Position numbers and translations under genes: made by a program
The notes under the pieces: generated by a model
Told to the model about the DNA's origin: nothing
Seen by the model: the letters and a program-made list of their open reading frames with translations, nothing else
The model's database searches: none
Assembly: GCA_029718625.1 (NCBI GenBank)
Contig: CM056389.1
Location: 10,295,109-10,359,108, forward strand
From: Synaphobranchus kaupii
Lineage: Eukaryota; Chordata; Actinopteri; Anguilliformes; Synaphobranchidae
Reading direction: 5' to 3'
DNA: 64,000 bases
Shown here: piece after piece, positions 59,164 through 64,000 of the stretch
Layout of the letters: each line of letters opens with the position of its first letter
Position numbering within the stretch: the stretch's first letter is position 1

Positions 59164-62100
59164 TCAGAGGCACACCTTGTAGCCCACCTCATCATCAACT
59201 GCAGAAATCGCCTCATTTACACACCAGATTTCTTTAAAATTATTTACATTACTATGCAATTTAAAATATACATATTCAATCTTAAGCCGTTCCAAAACCA
59301 TCCCCCTAAAAACCAGCAATGGATCGGTTACCTGCCCCTCTTTTATTTTGTTTTTCCTTGTGAGCCATATTGCGAGCTTGGCTTGTCCAAATAAAAAGTT
59401 AACTATTTGTAGCCTGTGCTTGTGCTTGACACTGTACCCTGGACCCATGATAAAAAGCCCCATATCAAAAGCCACCCCAAGCCTCCCACACAAGTTTTTC
59501 AGCAACGCGAATAAGGCTGACAGGCGCTCACAATGGGCAAACAGATGAAACACTGATTCCCCCTCCCCACAGAAGGGGCAGCCCTCCCCCAGTGCATGGT
59601 CAATGTGTGCCAGGTGCCTGTTGGTGGCTATGGCTCCATGTATAATCCTCCACTGGAGGTCCCTGACCGCTTTGGTACTGGAGTTTTATAGATCAATCTC
59701 CAATTTTTTAATGTGGGGGTAAAATTTGACCCCAACCCCTGCCAAACACCTGCCCGCACCTGCCCCAAAGAGAGAAGGTGCCAAACCTTTATGCATACTG
59801 TGTACAAGGCCTTCTTGCTTATCCCCTTAAAATCACCCAACAAAGGAGTCCTAAAAGTTAAAAGTTTCCCCTGTTCCTCTTGCCATTCTCCCTCCGCCGC
59901 CTGCACATGAATGGGTGGGAACACAGGGGCCACAGTGGATGAAGGTGTCAGAGTTCTGCCTTCTCCAGCCAAGGCAGACACCACCGCCTTCACTCTTAAA
60001 AGGGTTTTCTCTACCAGCCGCACAGAGTGCACCCCCGTCTGTGCGGCAATGTCCACTGCATCCCTCCAGCCACCGCATTCCGAGCTCCGCAAATGTTCCA
60101 GCTTTGTAATCCCGGCCCGCACAAAGGAGCTCCTAAGGCCGGCAGACACTAATGACAGTCCCAGCAGCGGGTTGTGGAACAGCGGCTCCTCTGTCCCCCA
60201 AAGGGTCCCCCTCTGCATGGTAAATATGCCTGACCATGCCCTCAGCACAGAGGCATAGAATTCTGAAAGACCTGCAATCCATGGCCCCTGTAAGCCAGTC
60301 AGGAAAAGTTGCAAATCCAACCCCAAAGCACCTGCCTTCCTCAGCAGAGCACAGGCGGTCTCCCTCCAGCTCACATCTGCATGGTAGAGAAGCCTCTGTG
60401 CAGCTTGTAAGCGGAATGCCATCACTCGACTCTCCAGGTCAATGAGACCCTGCCCTCCTTCATGTACGGGCAGATACAGCACTGCTGCCCTGACCCAGTG
60501 CTGCCCCCGACCAGAAAAAAATTTACAATGCTCCTTTGTAGAGCCCTTAGAAAGTCCTTTGGTGGGGTTAAAACCGCAAGCTTATGCCAGAGGGCAGAAG
60601 CCACTAAATTGTTAAGGATTAGCACCCTCCCCCTATAAGACACCTGTGAGAGGAGCCATTTCCACCGAGACATCCTGGCACCACGCTTTGTCCAATGCAC
60701 CTTCCCAGTTTTTCAAGGTGTACTGCTTTGTCCCTAGATAGACCCCCAACACCTTCAGCCCCTCTCTCCTCCAGGCTAGATTTTCTGGCAGCCTGGGAGG
60801 AGGCCTACCCTGCCATGCCCCACAGAGCAGGGCCTCGCTCTTCTCCCAGTTTACCCTCGCGGCAGAGGCCTGCTCATATGTATTGATACAGCCTACCAGA
60901 GCATGTACGTCCTCCTGATCCCTTACAATTACTGTAATATCATCTGCATAGGCTGAAACCTTTATTTCTTCTAAACCCATGCCTGGCCCCCCCAGACCCC
61001 GCAGTCTATGCCTTATTTGGCACAGCAGTGGCTCAATTGCTAATGTGTAAAGAAGGCCTGACAAAGGGCATCCTTGCCTGATTCCTCTCTGTACCCTTAT
61101 TGGTCTACTGAGACCCCCCGCTACCTTTACTAGACAGGACACATCTTTGTATAGCAGTGTCACCCATGAAACAAATCCCTCCCCAAACCCAAAGGCCTTC
61201 AAGGTGTCCATCAGATACCCATGATCAACCCTATCAAAAGCTTTTTCCTGATCAATGGCCATTAAGCCAAAGTTCAGGTCGCACTTTTCCGCCAATTCCA
61301 TCACATCTCTTATTAAAAACAGGTTATCCCTGATTGTACGTTCAGGGATGCAGTATGACTGATCTTTATGTATAAGTTTTGCTAAAGACATCTTAAGTCT
61401 ATTAGCAATAGTTTTTGAGAGTATTTTAAAATCTGTGCAAAGAAGTGCTAGGGGTCTCCAATTTTTTATTAGGCACAAATCTCCTTTTTTTGGCAGGAGT
61501 GTAAGCACTGCCCGGCGACAGCTTTGAGGCAGCTCCCCATTCCCCACACACTCCATTATGACCTCATATAGGTCCTTACCAATACATTCCCAAAACTTTT
61601 TATAAAACTCTGCAGGTAGGCCATCCAATACCCGGAGCACGTCCAGGTGCCATCTGATTGACGGCCACCGTAAACTCCTGCAAACTAATTGCAGAGTCCA
61701 GGGTTTCTTTTTCCTCTGGGCTAAACTGTGGTAGATTTCTATGGAGGACAGAGAGCTGCTTTTTGTCTACCTGCTCTGCTTTGAACAGCTCAGTATAAAA
61801 CTGTGCTGCTACGTCACGGATTTCCCCAGGATTTGTTGTGACCCTCCCCCCAGGCTGCTTGATACTGTGCAGCTCATTTTTTTTTACCGTCTTTTTCTCC
61901 AACTTAAAAAAGAATGAGCTTGGGGCATCCATATCATTTAATGAGCTAAATCTTGCTCTTACTAGTGCCACCCTTTGCCCTTTCATTCAAATACTCCCCA
62001 GACTTTTTTTTCTTCTCTTTTAAACCTTCTTCCAATCCAATCTTTTTATTTTTTATCATCTCCTCCTCCATTTTTGAGATATCCCTTTCCAGCACACTTA

Positions 62101-63044
62101 CAGCCCTTTTATTTTGGCCATGCTATGTGCAGTGTACTGTTGGCAAAAATTTCTGATTTGTGCCTTCCCAACCTCCCACCCATAATGATAAACTATCATA
62201 GTTTTCCTTTTCCCCCCTCCACAGTTCCCAAAATATCTTAAATCTAGCACAGAAATCCCACATCCTCCAACAGTTTAGCATTTAATTTCCAATATGTTTT
62301 TATTCTGGACATCTCCCGCACCGACAGTGTTAATGTAACCAAATGATGGTCTGTAAACCCTACTGGAAAAACACCAGATTTAAGGACTCTGTTTCTTATA
62401 CTTCTTGATATGTAAAGCCTGTCCAGCCTAGCTGCACTCACACAGCCCAACGTGCATTTCACCCAGGTGTACTGCCTCACTGCAGGATGCCTGCTCCCGC
62501 CACACATCACACAGCCCACCTTTCGCTATCACACGTGAAAGGACCTCTGCTGATTTCCGATGGGGTTCTTCTCCATTTCTATCAACTGTAAAATCCAGGG
62601 TACAGTTCCAGTCTCCACCCATCACCACCACAACATCAGAAACAGACATTTTGACTAATTCTTGATTTAAATTCTCAAAAAGAGATTCTCTTTCAGAACC
62701 ATTATTTGGAGCATAAATATTCATAACTCGTACACCACCCCCCTAACTTTCACGCGCACACTCAGCAGACGTCCTTTCACTACCTCCTCTTTACCTAACA
62801 CCCCTGCCTCTAAGTCTGGTGAAATAAGAATGGCAACCCCCGCGCTTATGTTTGAACCATGGCTCAAGAAACAGCCCCCTTCCCAACATCGTTGCCAATC
62901 CATTTCATTACATAGATCGCTGTGGGTCTCCTGTAAAAACATCACATTTAGTTTTTTTTGCTTTACTACCTCAAGCATTAAGGCCCTCTTAACCCCATCT
63001 CTGGCACCATTTATATTAAGGGAACCCACCGACAGCGTTTCCAT
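59164..63044 (-). pseudogene. LINE ORF2: endonuclease and reverse transcriptase, frameshifted
   Basis: It starts at METLSVGSLNINGARDG (63044). APE endonuclease motifs: SLNING, FLQETHSD, NIYAPN, GGDWNCTLD and TDHHLV. Reverse transcriptase motifs at 60633-61640: LLPKKGD, NWRPLALL, IDQEKAFDRVDH, RQGCPLSG and the catalytic SAYADDITV. The C-terminal region continues to 59164. The frame is broken at least near 62725, 62430, 61990-62240, 61620, 60660, 60450 and 59600, so no working protein can be made. Motif order and the RT type fit the L1/Tx1 group of fish and frog LINEs; the clade is inferred. Confidence 0.85.
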
Positions 63045-63131
63045 TAAAATAAAATAAATAAATAAAATAAAAAGGAAGCACAAGAAATAACGTGTCAGAA
63101 ATAGAAAAGAGCGTGCAAGAGAAGTGCGCAT

Positions 63132-64000
63132 TTAATTCAGATTTGAAGAAGCTAAAATTTTCCGAACATTAGTACAGTGTTTCTTAAGCCGATATCGCTT
63201 CTGGCTTGAAAGAAACTCTATGCCTGCCGTCTTCATGTAGTGTTTTGCAGAACGCAAAAATTTTTCCCCATCGGGAAAAAACCTCTGTATATTAACGGTT
63301 TTTCCCTTTGTTGTATCCAGATAATCAGATATTTCCTCAAAACTATAGTAAGTCCCATCACCCGCTTGGCTCGCAGTTATGTCCGAAACCTCAGAGGAAT
63401 CGGAGAGCTCCCCTTCCCCCTCCTCCTCCTCCTCCTGCACGCTACTTGGGCCTCTGTTTAATCGGATTCCACATCAACCATCTCTACCTCCGCCCCCTCT
63501 TCGGCTACTGCAGTATCTGCTTCTACACTCGAAGAGAGACCAATCGTCTCCATGGCCGGACCACACACCTCTTTTGCCGGCGTACATCCATCCCCCCTTA
63601 CCGTCCTTTCCCCTCTCATTTGACTGCTCCATTTCGCCCCACGGTCTCTGGACCCTCCCAACTTTACCCCTTTCCTTTGTTCTCCCCCGATCTCTCTGCC
63701 GACGAGGCCGTACGGTTGAAGCACTTGTCCCTTCCTGAGGATCATCTATATCGGCCTCCTGCGCCTCCGATACAGCCCCCTCCTCCCCACATCGCTCATT
63801 TAACACCGTTTCCCCCAGCCTGCCTTCTGTCTGACTCCCCATTCACTTCCTCACTGGCCTTCTCGCTAGAATTAGCACCAGATACATTTCCTTCTTCCAT
63901 ATCCTCGTTCCTGTTCCTATCCTTATCTTATGCGGACAGCTCCGCCTCATATGGCCAATATCGCCACACTCAAAAACACCGTAAACTACCAGTACTGGCA
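63132..64000 (-). pseudogene. LINE ORF1 remnant
   Basis: The last segment, 63132-63440, is acidic then basic (EEEEEGEGELSDSSEVSD; SQKRYRLKKHCTNVRKI) and ends at a stop just before ORF2. Upstream frames at 63458-63842 are arginine- and glycine-rich and disagree with each other. At 63930-63985 the minus strand reads FECGDIGHMRRSCPH, the later part of a CCHC zinc knuckle; the first Cys falls one base out of frame because of an extra T in a T run. Confidence 0.65.

Overview
The window is nuclear DNA of a ray-finned (teleost) fish. It carries intron-rich vertebrate genes with GT-AG splice sites, Tc1/mariner-type transposons including a Sleeping Beauty-like terminus, tRNA-derived SINEs, an L1/Tx1-type LINE, and very many micro- and minisatellites. 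The species cannot be told from the sequence.

Layout. (1) 295-14782, minus strand: rrm1, the large subunit of ribonucleotide reductase. Seventeen coding exons (667 codons) run from the ATG to about residue 667; the last ~125 residues lie beyond the left edge. Its promoter region (about 14783-15080) has two CCAAT boxes and an E2F-like site, and intron 1 holds a palindromic E2F-type site. (2) 15.1-19.3 kb: intergenic DNA with MITEs. (3) 19324-45094, plus strand: a complete 15-exon SLC6 family (sodium- and chloride-coupled amino-acid transporter type) gene of about 669 codons. Most of its large introns are filled by a different tandem repeat. (4) 45.1-53.1 kb: convergent 3' regions, a SINE and several repeats. 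(5) 53078-58918, minus strand: the last three exons of stim1, the ER calcium sensor of store-operated calcium entry. (6) 58.9-64.0 kb, minus strand: a decayed LINE in the next stim1 intron, running off the right edge.

STIM1 and RRM1 are adjacent in the same order and orientation in human. Here the transporter gene sits between them on the opposite strand. I know of no functional link among the three genes.

Most interesting points: (a) the stim1 exon aligning with human exon 11 continues into a proline-rich reading frame where mammals make the long muscle isoform STIM1L. A single-base slip in a C7 run separates it from an exactly 100-codon in-frame extension ending at a donor of the right phase. 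(b) Two transporter exons have had their 3' splice site plus exon start tandemly duplicated (eight copies at 27.95-28.26 kb; two at 34.6 kb), giving competing acceptors. (c) Several minisatellites appear to have grown from the ends or stems of hairpin transposons. (d) A 20-bp minisatellite carries an apparently exact 1000-bp higher-order repeat. Exon boundaries were set by reading splice sites and aligning by eye to remembered family sequences; no database search was run.
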